Shown here one piece after another: positions 19,666 through 28,789 of a stretch of 64,000 bases of DNA. The notes beneath the pieces were generated by a model that searched no databases, was not told the origin of the DNA, and saw only the letters and a list, made by a program, of their open reading frames with translations. How positions within the stretch are numbered: the first letter of the stretch is position 1; every line of letters starts with the position of its first letter. A program made the position numbers and the translations under genes. Origin of the DNA: Pacificibacter marinus (GTDB lineage: Bacteria > Pseudomonadota > Alphaproteobacteria > Rhodobacterales > Rhodobacteraceae); assembly GCF_018860665.1 (NCBI RefSeq), contig NZ_JAHKPK010000065.1, positions 30,432 through 94,431 on the forward strand, in the 5' to 3' direction.

Positions 19666-20376
19666 CTAGGCTCTGGGCAAAGAGAATTGTGCATAGTGGA
19701 TTGCCAAACGGATATCACCAGCAGTGAAATCGCCACCTTCTGCAGTCAAAATCAAATCTTCGTCGCTATAATAGGTCAAAGGCGTGCCGGTGAGGCCGCG
19801 CATCCAACTGCCAGACGACAAAGACAGGCCCGCACCATACCGGTTGCTCGACCCTGAAACGCCAACAGAATATCCAGTCAGCGTCCCCGTAATGTCGCTC
19901 AAGACACGTCCCGTCACACCGTAAACGACGGCCTGTCCCGGCAGCGCAAGTGTCACAGAAGAGGTGGCACCAGCAGCAACCGTGTGATCAATTTCTTTGA
20001 CCAAAAACTGCATGCCCGCGCCATTGCCAGACAACGTTTGCAGCCCCATTTGCCAAGCAGTCCCATCGAAACCGGCCCAGCCATTTTGATCCACGATATA
20101 GGCGCGCATCCCAAGTGAGACGGGAACAAAGACCCAACCGCCACTGACAAACAATGCAAGATTGCCCTCGAAGCCAGCCCAGTCATTCACCGCAGAGTTG
20201 GCAACACCGTAGGCGTCCCCTTCTTGTGGCGTTAAAGGTGGGGTATTCAGTGTGACAGACAGCAAACGCAGCTGCATCAAACCATCAAGACGCGTTAAAG
20301 CCTCGTTGACGGTGACATGTTTTTGCGCCTGTGCGGCCTGCAAAAGGGGCAGTGAAAAGCGGGTTGTATCACTCAT
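19666..20376 (-). CDS. GTA-associated DUF2793 protein
   Basis: A 236-residue protein starting MSDTTRFSLPLLQAAQAQKH, the DUF2793 pattern LPLLQAAQAQKHVTVNEAL. In RcGTA a protein of this type is encoded just after the tail-tip protein, and it is taken to be a fibre or receptor-binding component. The N-terminal 100 residues hold the conserved DUF; the Gly/Ser-rich C-terminus resembles a fibre head. Its start overlaps the stop of the megatron gene by 8 bp, so it is the last gene of the cluster. Confidence 0.88.
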   Translation of the reverse strand: MSDTTRFSLPLLQAAQAQKHVTVNEALTRLDGLMQLRLLSVTLNTPPLTPQEGDAYGVANSAVNDWAGFEGNLALFVSGGWVFVPVSLGMRAYIVDQNGWAGFDGTAWQMGLQTLSGNGAGMQFLVKEIDHTVAAGATSSVTLALPGQAVVYGVTGRVLSDITGTLTGYSVGVSGSSNRYGAGLSLSSGSWMRGLTGTPLTYYSDEDLILTAEGGDFTAGDIRLAIHYAQFSLPRA

Positions 20377-23300
20377 TGATCTCAATCCTTTTGAAAAGGC
20401 CCGCGCCGAAACTGTCGGACATCTGGGCAATTTGAATGGTATAGAGGCCAGACAGGCCATCTGCGGTCTTTTGTGATGCTGCATAGGTCCAAGACGGCGA
20501 CGTCACATAGTCTTCGCGTAGAACACTGCCCCCTTGCACAACTTGCACGAGGTAGCTTTCCGATGTTTCACCCAAAGGGACTTCGGACGATTGCCAGCTA
20601 TCGCCATCGATGCGCGTGCGCCGAACCCAAGTGACCGATGTGTCACCCGATGCCAAATGTGAGGCACGCAAATGGGCTGGCGCATAGGGCCTGAGCCCAA
20701 TGCCATCGAAGGCTTCCACAACGTGGGTGTAGCTTGGATCATCATAGGACCGTTGCGATGGACCAATACGGTAATGACGCGCGAGCCCCCTTGCGGATTG
20801 CGCAATGTCGATTTGGCGCAGGGCATCGTTGATCAATACAAAACGCGATCCAATCGGCCATGATGCAGCAAGCCCATCCGTCCCCGCCTGTCCGCGCAAA
20901 CGCAACGAGATTTCATAAGTGTCAGGTCCAACAAGTGTCGCATTGGCAAACTGGAACACTTCCCAATTAGACGCCGATCCATCACCGATGGCGGCCACAT
21001 TGGCCCCATTAAGCACATCAATCTCGGGCGCTGAACTCAGTTCTCCGCGCACAAGTTTCACCCGTAGCACTGGCCCACGATCCCAAATGGCAGGATCTGC
21101 GGCGCTCAAACTTGTCTGCGTGGTCCCAATTGTGGCCCAAGCCGGCAGCAACGTGTTTAGCCCATATCCACTGTCTGAACTGGACGCATAAACAGCCGCT
21201 GATCCGGGCCAAGGGCGCGCTGTTGCTGCAATATATGGTGCATAAGGCGTCTCGTCCCCTGTCAACAGCGGCAAGTCCATGAATTGCGACAGCACAGGCA
21301 CAGGCGCTGAAAACGGTTGAGCTGTTACAATTTCTTCGACCATGTCAGAGGGTTCGTAGATTTCCTCTTCCACGCGAACCGCTTCGACTTCGCGGGATGT
21401 TCCAAGCGTTGCGTGATCAATGCGGTAGCGCGTTTTGCCAGCGTCGCTGTTCAACGCGATCACATCGCCAGCCCCAAGCACAAAATTAGACGGCGGCAAG
21501 GCAAACCGCGCCGTGTCCCGCGCAATCCGCGCCTCAGCCAACCAGCGTTCAACGATCTGGCGGCCTTCGGTACGCGTGAGCGCCAAAGGCAACTCAGACT
21601 GCGAGACCAAACGGCTTTGCTCGTCAGGGAACAGAGCCTCCTCGGCACGCGCGCCATAGTCGGCATCGGCATCGACAAAGGTCAGGCGGACTTTGCCTGC
21701 CACTTCAGCCTCAGGTGCCCGTGTGAGCTCCAGCGCACCATCCCTGTCCGATGACATAGCGAGTGTATCTTGCGTCACATCCTCCTGCGATTTTCCATCG
21801 CGCGACCTGAAGGTCAAAAGGCCATCGCGCTCAATCGCTTCAAACCCGAAAGCCAACATCAAGGGTTGCAGCGCGGATCGTGCGCCTGAGATTTCCCCAA
21901 CTGTGTAGCCGCGCACAATGCCGTATAGCTTGGACACATCCACGCCGGTCACACCAGATCGCGCGCAAATTTCGGTCACAACATCCGACAAAGACCGTGC
22001 CGTTGAACGCCCATTGAGCCAATGCCCCTTGGCGTAATTACCACCGTCGCTCCACAGCGACGTAACCGTTGGAAACGCAGGATAGGGACGCCCATCCCAA
22101 GCCCAAACATGAGCACGCGACATATCAACCATCTGTGATCCGTAAACCTCGGAGACAGGATTGACCTCGCTTTCGGCCCAATATTCAGTCAGTGCGCGAA
22201 CATATTGCAATTGAATGTAATCATCCCGTCGCCCGTTTGAATACTTGGGCAAAGAGCTTTCAGATGATTTCGCATCAATAAATTTATTAGGCTGATTGGT
22301 GCCTTTGTCTATTGCAGCACAGCCAATTTCGGTAAACCAAATCGGTTTTGATTGAGGCTCCCATAGGGTTGGCGTCTCGACACGTATACCTGAAATGCGC
22401 TCATGGTGGTCGTTTTCCCACCAACTGCGAATATCTTTGTAACGCCAAACCCAATCTTCGCCATAAGCGCCATCTTGAATCGGCGTGCGAATTTGGGCGT
22501 CGGCGTGCTCGTCATAGGCGTAGTACCAATCATAGCCCTCCCCGCCCTCAACGTTGGCTTTGAGGTATTCAAGATTGTAAATCGATCCATAAGCTTCATC
22601 CGCATGACCCTCGTCATCGCGCCAGTCAGATAAAGGCATATAATTGTCGATACCGACAAAATCGATGTTGTCATCGGCCCAGAGCGCATCCAGCGGGTAA
22701 TACAGATCGCCGTTCAGCGAATAGCCGGAATATTCGGACCAACCGGCAGCATAGCTGATCTTGCAACTCGCCCCCAAAATGCCCCGCACATCGGCAGCCA
22801 ATTGAATAAGCGCATCAACAGCCGGAAATCCATTCGCGCCCCGAATACGAGTGAGCCCGCGCATTTCAGACCCGATGCAAAACGCATCCACGCCGCCAGC
22901 AGCCGCACAGAGATGCGCATAATGCAAAATCATCCGACGGTATGAGGCTTCAGCCGGTCCCGAATATAACACAGCACCGTCCACGATTGAAAAATCGCTA
23001 ACCTGAGCAGCCCCCATGAAGGCAGCGACCTCCGCGTCTGCGGCGGCTGTGCCATCTGTCGTGCCAGCTTGATCAGGTGCCAGCGACGTCGTGATGCGAC
23101 CGCGCCATGGCAACGCGGGCTGATCATCAGCGCCACTCCACGGGTCCGTCAAACCATTTCCAGCCAATTGATCCATTAGGATGAAAGGATAGAACATCAC
23201 CGCTTGCCCAGCATCTTGCAGCGCAATGATGGCTTCCATCACGGACTGATCAGAAGGCGTGCCGCCGTATATCACACGATCATCGATATCAGTGGGCACG

Positions 23301-24274
23301 AGGGACGCCGTTGCGCGGGAAAACCCGCCGGCCGTCCATGGTATATTGTTACCATCCACATCGGCCTGTTCCACCTTCGGCAAAAGACGACAATTGCCAA
23401 CACGCAGATCATCCCCGAACCAAGACACAACCAAAGACGTCGATCCGCAATTCGGCAATTCGTCTTTTAAGGCGTCAACAGAGGTTTCAAAATCCGTTTT
23501 ACTAGACCCAGAATTCAAATTTGCAGCGACCGTCTCTCCAACATCGCCTGTTAGATAAACCGGGGTGGTGGCCAAAGCGTACTCACCAGTTCCAGGGATC
23601 ATTGCCACGGCATTGACCAAATGGGTCATATCGCTTTTGAACTCTGTCGATTGATCGGGGCGCATCACTTCAAAAGAGAACTGCGGCACACGATTGCCAA
23701 AGCTCGACAGATCCAAATCCTCAAACACAACATAAGCGACGCCACGATAAGCTGGCACGAGACCTGAGCCTTCAACCGCTTCCATTTTTGGGTCCGGCAT
23801 TTGATCATCAGCGCCCGTATAGACCCGCATGGTCACATCTTCTGGTGCGATTTCAATGCCGTCCGCCCAAATACGACCAACGCGTGAAATCTCGCCTTCG
23901 CACAGCGCGATCGCCAATGAAATCGAATAGCTGTATTCTGTGACTTTCGGCTGCGACGATGTTCCTTTGCCACCGCCACCTGTGGTGGAAGAATTTTCTT
24001 GAAACTGCGTCGCCCAGATAACCTGACCGCCCACACGCATGCGACCATAAACCTGAGCGATTCCAGTGCCCTCAGAGGCACCGGTCAGCCGAAAACGATC
24101 AATTTTACCCGTTTCAACAACTTGACTGCCAACGCCCATGACACGTTGATCAATAGCACGCCCGATGGTCGCACCGATAGCACGTCCGATGACCACGGAT
24201 GACAGCCCCAATATGCCGCCGCCAACAGAGGCCCCAGCCGCTGCCCCTACTGCAGAAAGTACAATCGTCGCCAT
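20369..24274 (-). CDS. GTA baseplate/host specificity protein (megatron, g15)
   Basis: A 1301-residue tail-tip protein, the largest in the cluster. It begins with a Gly/Ala-rich hydrophobic stretch (AAAGASVGGGILGLSSVVIG). A TIM-barrel/glycosidase-like region typical of GTA g15 lies about residues 430-720 (DAFCIGSEMRGLTRIRG, KPIWFTEIGCAAIDKG), then phage tail 'hub' domains. In RcGTA this protein forms the baseplate tip and is thought to digest or penetrate the host envelope. The gene is intact across 3.9 kb and sits 3 bp after g14. Confidence 0.95.
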   Translation of the reverse strand: MATIVLSAVGAAAGASVGGGILGLSSVVIGRAIGATIGRAIDQRVMGVGSQVVETGKIDRFRLTGASEGTGIAQVYGRMRVGGQVIWATQFQENSSTTGGGGKGTSSQPKVTEYSYSISLAIALCEGEISRVGRIWADGIEIAPEDVTMRVYTGADDQMPDPKMEAVEGSGLVPAYRGVAYVVFEDLDLSSFGNRVPQFSFEVMRPDQSTEFKSDMTHLVNAVAMIPGTGEYALATTPVYLTGDVGETVAANLNSGSSKTDFETSVDALKDELPNCGSTSLVVSWFGDDLRVGNCRLLPKVEQADVDGNNIPWTAGGFSRATASLVPTDIDDRVIYGGTPSDQSVMEAIIALQDAGQAVMFYPFILMDQLAGNGLTDPWSGADDQPALPWRGRITTSLAPDQAGTTDGTAAADAEVAAFMGAAQVSDFSIVDGAVLYSGPAEASYRRMILHYAHLCAAAGGVDAFCIGSEMRGLTRIRGANGFPAVDALIQLAADVRGILGASCKISYAAGWSEYSGYSLNGDLYYPLDALWADDNIDFVGIDNYMPLSDWRDDEGHADEAYGSIYNLEYLKANVEGGEGYDWYYAYDEHADAQIRTPIQDGAYGEDWVWRYKDIRSWWENDHHERISGIRVETPTLWEPQSKPIWFTEIGCAAIDKGTNQPNKFIDAKSSESSLPKYSNGRRDDYIQLQYVRALTEYWAESEVNPVSEVYGSQMVDMSRAHVWAWDGRPYPAFPTVTSLWSDGGNYAKGHWLNGRSTARSLSDVVTEICARSGVTGVDVSKLYGIVRGYTVGEISGARSALQPLMLAFGFEAIERDGLLTFRSRDGKSQEDVTQDTLAMSSDRDGALELTRAPEAEVAGKVRLTFVDADADYGARAEEALFPDEQSRLVSQSELPLALTRTEGRQIVERWLAEARIARDTARFALPPSNFVLGAGDVIALNSDAGKTRYRIDHATLGTSREVEAVRVEEEIYEPSDMVEEIVTAQPFSAPVPVLSQFMDLPLLTGDETPYAPYIAATARPWPGSAAVYASSSDSGYGLNTLLPAWATIGTTQTSLSAADPAIWDRGPVLRVKLVRGELSSAPEIDVLNGANVAAIGDGSASNWEVFQFANATLVGPDTYEISLRLRGQAGTDGLAASWPIGSRFVLINDALRQIDIAQSARGLARHYRIGPSQRSYDDPSYTHVVEAFDGIGLRPYAPAHLRASHLASGDTSVTWVRRTRIDGDSWQSSEVPLGETSESYLVQVVQGGSVLREDYVTSPSWTYAASQKTADGLSGLYTIQIAQMSDSFGAGLFKRIEINE

Positions 24275-24277
24275 GAC

Positions 24278-24721
24278 TTAGCCTCCGTAATCCGGAAATG
24301 AAAAACAAGCCGCCACGCGGCGGCGCCAAGGCAATGTCAGCGCGTTTTCCACGACGCTGTGCCCGCTATAGGCGTGAATAAAGGTCGGGGCTGCACCCGC
24401 CTGCCCGACAACCCCCAGATGTTTGGCCACGCCATTTTTGCGCATCCGAATGAGCAGGACATCACCTTGATCCATCTTGGAAATTGGCTTTTGCAACAGG
24501 TGGCGTTTGGCGGCGGTGAACAGCCGTTCTTCGCGCTGCGGCTCTGACCAATCGGGCGTGTAGGCTGGCACCAGTTCTGGCTCAGTGCCGTACATTTCGC
24601 GCCAGAGGCCTCGCAGCAAACCAAGGCAATCCGTACCAGCCCCTCTGCACGAAGCTTGATGAACATACGGCGTTCCAATCCAAGCGCGCGCATGTTGCGC
24701 TATTTTGGCCCTGCTCATCAT
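24278..24721 (-). CDS. GTA NlpC/P60 family peptidase (g14)
   Basis: A 147-residue putative cell-wall peptidase of the tail tip. The catalytic cysteine is C32 in GAGTDCLGLLRG and the histidine is in VAKHLGVVG. In RcGTA it is the baseplate endopeptidase. It overlaps g13 by 4 bp (ATGA), so translation is coupled. Confidence 0.93.
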   Translation of the reverse strand: MMSRAKIAQHARAWIGTPYVHQASCRGAGTDCLGLLRGLWREMYGTEPELVPAYTPDWSEPQREERLFTAAKRHLLQKPISKMDQGDVLLIRMRKNGVAKHLGVVGQAGAAPTFIHAYSGHSVVENALTLPWRRRVAACFSFPDYGG

Positions 24722-25632
24722 ACGTTCCCCCCTGCGTTCGCGCTGTTGGCATGCATACTGCCCCCCTCATTGAGATCACTCGACACAGGATATGATGTCA
24801 GCCAGTCTTCGCCCGGGATGTGCGGAAAACCTTGAAAATTCAGAAAGTTGTTAAACTTCAAACGGCAGGTCTCGACGCGTCTATCACAGCCAGCCTCAAG
24901 GCGAATGTGATCGCCAACGGCAATCTCGGCGCGCAGACTTTCCCAAAGTTCAATCCTGCGACCGCTTAACGAAAGACGGTCATTTTTGACAACGCCAACA
25001 AGACCTTGGGCTGCGCCTGAGAGCACAACAACTTTGCCACTCTCGAACCAACGATCATCAAACCCCTCTAAGGCTGAAAACGAAAAGAGTTTTGCGTCTT
25101 TAATGGCTTCAACCGTCACTTCTGTGCTATATCCAAGTGAAGTCGTATCAAAACGGCAACCAGCCCCGCCCAAAACAGCCGAACAACTGGATTGATACAC
25201 ACGACCTTGTGGCTGGTTCAGAGCCTCAGTAAGCCCACGCAACTCGGCGCGAAAGCCGCCCGCAGCGCGGGTGATTTCACCAAACGACCCATTGAACTGC
25301 AACACACGTTCCGACGTGTTGGCCCAGTTGATCAACCACGCCTTAACAGCTGCACCGTCAAAACGACCCGCTTGGATGTCTGCTTTAGTCACCGCAGCGG
25401 ACGACAAAGCCCCTAATGCTTCGGTGTTATCGACCGATAAGCCCGTGGATTGCTCAAGCGCGTTTGCGGTCAACCCTGTGCCTGCCGCAAAAACAAGACC
25501 ATCGAACTCAAAATCTGTATCATGATCGGTGAACCCATAGGTTTTACCATCTTTTCGAATGACCGCCCAACAACGGCAGACAGTCGTCGTTCCACTTGCC
25601 AGATGGGTATAAAGCGCATCGCTATCAGACAT
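24718..25632 (-). CDS. GTA hub protein, DUF2163 family (g13)
   Basis: A 304-residue baseplate hub protein. Four cysteines lie in two groups, SSCSAVLGGAGC near residue 165 and AGCDRRVETC near 260. The RcGTA hub binds an iron-sulfur cluster through conserved cysteines, and these are the likely ligands. The start ATG at 25632 overlaps the g12 stop by one base (TGATG); a GTG 3 bp upstream is an alternative. Confidence 0.93.
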   Translation of the reverse strand: MSDSDALYTHLASGTTTVCRCWAVIRKDGKTYGFTDHDTDFEFDGLVFAAGTGLTANALEQSTGLSVDNTEALGALSSAAVTKADIQAGRFDGAAVKAWLINWANTSERVLQFNGSFGEITRAAGGFRAELRGLTEALNQPQGRVYQSSCSAVLGGAGCRFDTTSLGYSTEVTVEAIKDAKLFSFSALEGFDDRWFESGKVVVLSGAAQGLVGVVKNDRLSLSGRRIELWESLRAEIAVGDHIRLEAGCDRRVETCRLKFNNFLNFQGFPHIPGEDWLTSYPVSSDLNEGGSMHANSANAGGNV

Positions 25633-26264
25633 CACACACGCACCTCCACAACAGGTACGTTTGGCACTTCACCCGCCTGAAAAGACGACACAGACGTCGC
25701 TATTCGATCGGTATCAAAGCGCACGGGCACATCAAATTCAAACCCTGCGGTGACCGAAATGCCCTCTTCTGGCGGCGTCTCAAACGTGATGAAACCTGTG
25801 GTGACATCCACATCCCAAGCAATTGTTTCTTGTAGTTCAACACCCTGCGTGCCGACCTTAACGGTTCCCAAAACCGGTTTTGTAATGGGGCGAATATAGG
25901 TGGCCGCGCCTGAGCTGTAGTTTTTATTCAGCTGAAACACCGCTGTTTCACCGTCACCAGTTCCAATCACTTGGTCCTCAAAGCTCACCTCTTGAGACGC
26001 CTTGGATGTCTTAAAATCAGACCAATCTTTCCACCGAAAGCCGTATAACTGGCCTTGGCGCGCTTCAAAAAATGCGATCAAAGCTTCGATGTCATCAAGC
26101 GACCGCATGCCCAGGCCAGCATCATAACGACGCCGCGAATGCGCCCAAGGCGTGTTGCGCTCTTCAAACCCGTTGGCCAAGGTGACAACTTCGGTGCGCC
26201 GCTCAGGGCCACCTACAGAGCCAAAGCTCAGGTTCGCCGGAAATCTTACGTTATGAAAACCCAT
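25632..26264 (-). CDS. GTA distal tail protein, DUF2460 family (g12)
   Basis: A 210-residue protein (MGFHNVRFPANLSFGSVGGP) with the DUF2460 pattern RRRYDAGLGMRSLDDIEALIAFFEARQGQLYGFRWKD (quoted here only to name the domain by its ends, RRRYDAG and GFRWKD). It links the tail tube to the hub. I moved the start from 26279 to 26264, where GGAGGGGGA precedes the ATG. Next in order after the tape measure, as in RcGTA. Confidence 0.92.
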   Translation of the reverse strand: MGFHNVRFPANLSFGSVGGPERRTEVVTLANGFEERNTPWAHSRRRYDAGLGMRSLDDIEALIAFFEARQGQLYGFRWKDWSDFKTSKASQEVSFEDQVIGTGDGETAVFQLNKNYSSGAATYIRPITKPVLGTVKVGTQGVELQETIAWDVDVTTGFITFETPPEEGISVTAGFEFDVPVRFDTDRIATSVSSFQAGEVPNVPVVEVRV

Positions 26265-26324
26265 TTGGTCCCCCTCCATCGGTGGTTCTGAGGGCGCTTT
26301 GGCCCGAAAAGTCGAAATGTCGCG

Positions 26325-26987
26325 TTATTGGTTGCGAGATCCGCGCCCCAAAGCTCGGCTGAGTTGCGCTGCAAGTTGCGATTGGGATCTGCTGAAACTT
26401 TGCACATCTGGTGTGGTAATGTTCATTGTAACATTCACGCTTTTGGCTCCGCCTGATGCTGCCACACCAAGTTTTCCGTCAGCCCCACGAGACAGTGGCA
26501 TGATGGCCTCTGACCCCGCTTCACCCATCAAACCGGTGCCGCCGCGCATCGGAAAGTAAGTCGGGTTAGACACAACACCGCCCGTTGCAAAAGGCGTCAC
26601 ACGTCCTTGGGAAAAGCTGCCGCCTTTCTCAAACGGCAACAACCCTTGGATGATAGATTCAAGCCCATTGCCCAAGGCTGAGCCGACGTGATTTGTCACA
26701 GGCGTCACGGCGGCATTATAGGCCGCGTTCAACATTGACGTTCCGACGCCGCGCATGGCCTCTGCCAATGTATCACCATCGAAAACCAAACCGTCGATGG
26801 CGCGTTTTAGGCCTTTGGAAATCCCGCGTTCAAGCGTGCCAACTTCGCGCTGCGTCTCGGCAACAGTCGCTTGAAGGCGCACCATTTCTTGGTTGAACGC
26901 AGAGGCCATCGCTTCCGCGCCACCCATAGCGTCTTCCATCTGAGACAGCTGGTCTTCGAATTTGTCTAGACCGTTAATATCAGCCAT
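26325..26987 (-). CDS. GTA tail tape measure protein (g11)
   Basis: A 220-residue protein, short for a tape measure, as expected for the short GTA tail. The N-terminal third is predicted helical or coiled-coil (DQLSQMEDAMGG to about 75). The Gly-rich C-terminal half has GLMGEAGSEAIMPLSRG, typical of phage tape-measure tails. It sets tail length and is thought to line the tube. It overlaps the preceding chaperone gene by 8 bp. Confidence 0.9.
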   Translation of the reverse strand: MADINGLDKFEDQLSQMEDAMGGAEAMASAFNQEMVRLQATVAETQREVGTLERGISKGLKRAIDGLVFDGDTLAEAMRGVGTSMLNAAYNAAVTPVTNHVGSALGNGLESIIQGLLPFEKGGSFSQGRVTPFATGGVVSNPTYFPMRGGTGLMGEAGSEAIMPLSRGADGKLGVAASGGAKSVNVTMNITTPDVQSFSRSQSQLAAQLSRALGRGSRNQ

Positions 26988-27228
26988 TGTCTTGCCCTTT
27001 CACATCCGCCTTATGTGGCGCATCATCTGGCGCCTTGTCGGGATAGGCCTGAGTCAATTCATCAAGTCGCGCACGGCTTAATGGTGCGGACCCAGACCCC
27101 GCGCCCAGCATCAAAAGCAGCTCGGCAGGGGTTAGTGCCCAAAACTCAACAGGCCTCAGGCGCAACCCGTTGATGCCCGCGCGCATCAAAGCTGGCCAAT
27201 CAAATCCACCGGTTGAAACCAAAGACAT
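26980..27228 (-). CDS. GTA tail assembly chaperone, rcc01693 family (g10.1)
   Basis: An 82-residue protein with the family signature FDWPALMRAGINGLRLRPVE followed by FWALTPAELLLMLG. It takes the place of the second tail-assembly chaperone (TAC) ahead of the tape measure. Eight bp separate it from g10 and it overlaps g11 by 8 bp. Confidence 0.88.
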   Translation of the reverse strand: MSLVSTGGFDWPALMRAGINGLRLRPVEFWALTPAELLLMLGAGSGSAPLSRARLDELTQAYPDKAPDDAPHKADVKGQDNG

Positions 27229-27236
27229 ATCGCCCC

Positions 27237-27551
27237 CTATCCAGGCACGGTGAAGGCGCGCGCAATCAGCGCAGCCCCCACCCGTGCCGCTTCCAATGGA
27301 CCACCAGAGATTTCAGCGACAAGGATGTCATCGTACCCGCCAGTCCAGCCGCCCCCGCGCAGGCCAGCAACCACAAGACGCAACACATCGCTCGTGGAAA
27401 AATTGCCTGCCTCATAGCGCTCGACCATCGCCACCAGCGTGTCTGTTTCCAAACCCGCTTCGAGTTCGGCCAAGGCACCCAGCGTCAGTTTCAAAACATA
27501 GCGTTTGCCATCCAGCGTCAGTGCCGATTCGCCTGCGAAAGGGTTTGCCAT
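27237..27551 (-). CDS. GTA tail assembly protein, gp10 family
   Basis: A 104-residue protein starting MANPFAGESALTLDGKRYVL, the GTA gp10-type pattern, with LTLGALAELEAGLETDTLVA in the middle. Its place between the major tail protein and the tape measure fits a first tail-assembly chaperone. It lies 3 bp after the major tail gene. Confidence 0.88.
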   Translation of the reverse strand: MANPFAGESALTLDGKRYVLKLTLGALAELEAGLETDTLVAMVERYEAGNFSTSDVLRLVVAGLRGGGWTGGYDDILVAEISGGPLEAARVGAALIARAFTVPG

Positions 27552-27554
27552 AGG

Positions 27555-27968
27555 TTACACCGCCGTAAAGGTCAGCTCGCCCGCAGACGACATGGACAAC
27601 TCATAGGTTGCCTCGCCGTTGTGCGACCCCGCGTATTCAATCGAGGTCAATTGAAACGCGCCCTCGACGGTGCCAAAATCAGGAATGATCACCTGAAAAT
27701 TGGGCACTTCACCATCGAAGAAAATCTGACGCGCACGCTCGTCGGTGTTTTCATCTTTGAACACGCCCGAACCTGAAATAGACGCGGATTTCACCCCAGC
27801 ACCGCCCAAAAGTTCGCGCCAACCACCAGAGCTTTCGAGCGAGGTCACATCAACACTTTCAGTATTGAACGAAATGCGCGTCGCCCGCAGGCCTGCGATG
27901 GTTTCGAACTGACCAGCACCCGTCATATCGAGTTTGATAAGAAGATCTTTTCCGTTTTGAGCAGCCAT
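27555..27968 (-). CDS. GTA major tail protein, TP901-1 family (g9)
   Basis: A 137-residue tail-tube subunit with the TP901-1-type layout: MAAQNGKDLLIKLDMTGAG, RISFNTESVDVTS, GVFKDENTDERAR and FQLTSIEYAGSHNGEA. It forms stacked rings of the tail. A 72-bp gap with a nested hairpin separates it from g8, the only long gap within the tail genes. Confidence 0.92.
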   Translation of the reverse strand: MAAQNGKDLLIKLDMTGAGQFETIAGLRATRISFNTESVDVTSLESSGGWRELLGGAGVKSASISGSGVFKDENTDERARQIFFDGEVPNFQVIIPDFGTVEGAFQLTSIEYAGSHNGEATYELSMSSAGELTFTAV

Positions 27969-27996
27969 TGCCTAAGCCCCTTTGTGAAAAATTACA

Positions 27997-28041
27997 GCGT
28001 TTCGCGTTAGACTTGCCTCGCAAGTTTGAGACGAAACGCTT
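27997..28041. repeat. Nested palindrome between g8 and g9, repeat copy 2
   Basis: AGCGTTTCG (27997-28005) pairs with CGAAACGCT (28033-28041), and ACTTGC with GCAAGT inside around CTC. On the minus (coding) strand it is followed by GTAATTTTTC, so it could be a partial terminator reducing or setting tail gene expression. It overlaps the g8 stop codon. The 43-bp core aligns without gaps to 13551-13593. Confidence 0.65.
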
Positions 28042-28451
28042 TAGGTGTCTTCGACGCGCGCCATGAACCGAATATCGATCCTGCGCACGTCACTGTCTTG
28101 AACGCGCCGCGCTTTGGCAGACACGAAATAAAGCCCGATCAGACGGCCACGGGACAGCGTCAAATCTGCATCAACCAACACATCAGAAATCGCGGCTGCG
28201 ACCCCTTTGGCGGTCAAAAAACCGGCCGTGTCTGACACAACGCTGATCACGAATTCATGCCGCGCGCCCTGGCCAGTTTTATCTGAGGCGTCGGTGACAT
28301 CCTCAGGCCCAAGGCTCACGTAAAGCGAGGGCACAGTGCCTGTCGGGGCGGCATCATAGATCGCGCTGCCAACCAACCCTGCAAGGATCGCATCAGCGGA
28401 AAGCGCTTGAAAAACAGCCAATTGCAAAGCTGCGGACACGCCATAGCTCAT
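28041..28451 (-). CDS. GTA tail terminator protein, DUF3168 family (g8)
   Basis: A 136-residue protein with the DUF3168 pattern MSYGVSAALQLAVFQALSAD, AIYDAAPTGTVPSLYVSLG and DIRFMARVED. It caps the tail tube at the head end. It overlaps g7 by 4 bp (ATGA). Confidence 0.92.
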   Translation of the reverse strand: MSYGVSAALQLAVFQALSADAILAGLVGSAIYDAAPTGTVPSLYVSLGPEDVTDASDKTGQGARHEFVISVVSDTAGFLTAKGVAAAISDVLVDADLTLSRGRLIGLYFVSAKARRVQDSDVRRIDIRFMARVEDT

Positions 28452-28789
28452 GATGCAACCTCCTCACGCGATTGACAGACCAAATAATGCCCCTGCGCGT
28501 CCAACTCGGTCACAGACAGGATGCGAAAGACCCGTCCACCTTCGATGAAACGCTGATCTGGCTTGGGGCGTCGAGGCGATCCTACAGGTGCGCCACGCAC
28601 AATAACTTTCATCGGAACACGCGACACTGTCAGAAAATCCTCCGAGCGCTCCGTCCCAGTACCGGCTTGGATCGAGGCCCAAAGGGTCCCAATCTGCGTC
28701 CATGTTTCCACATAGCCGCCCGCCCCGTCAGAGGTCCGCAAGGCCTCCTCCAGCACCAGTTTGCGATTGAGGTGAACCACTGCTGACAT
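28448..28789 (-). CDS. GTA head closure/stopper protein (g7)
   Basis: A 113-residue protein of the SPP1 gp16 head-closure type: LNRKLVLEEALRTSDGAGGY, WASIQAGTGTERSED and FRILSVTELDAQGHYL. It closes the head after DNA packaging. Its ATG shares one base with the g6 stop (TGATG). Confidence 0.9.
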   Translation of the reverse strand: MSAVVHLNRKLVLEEALRTSDGAGGYVETWTQIGTLWASIQAGTGTERSEDFLTVSRVPMKVIVRGAPVGSPRRPKPDQRFIEGGRVFRILSVTELDAQGHYLVCQSREEVAS

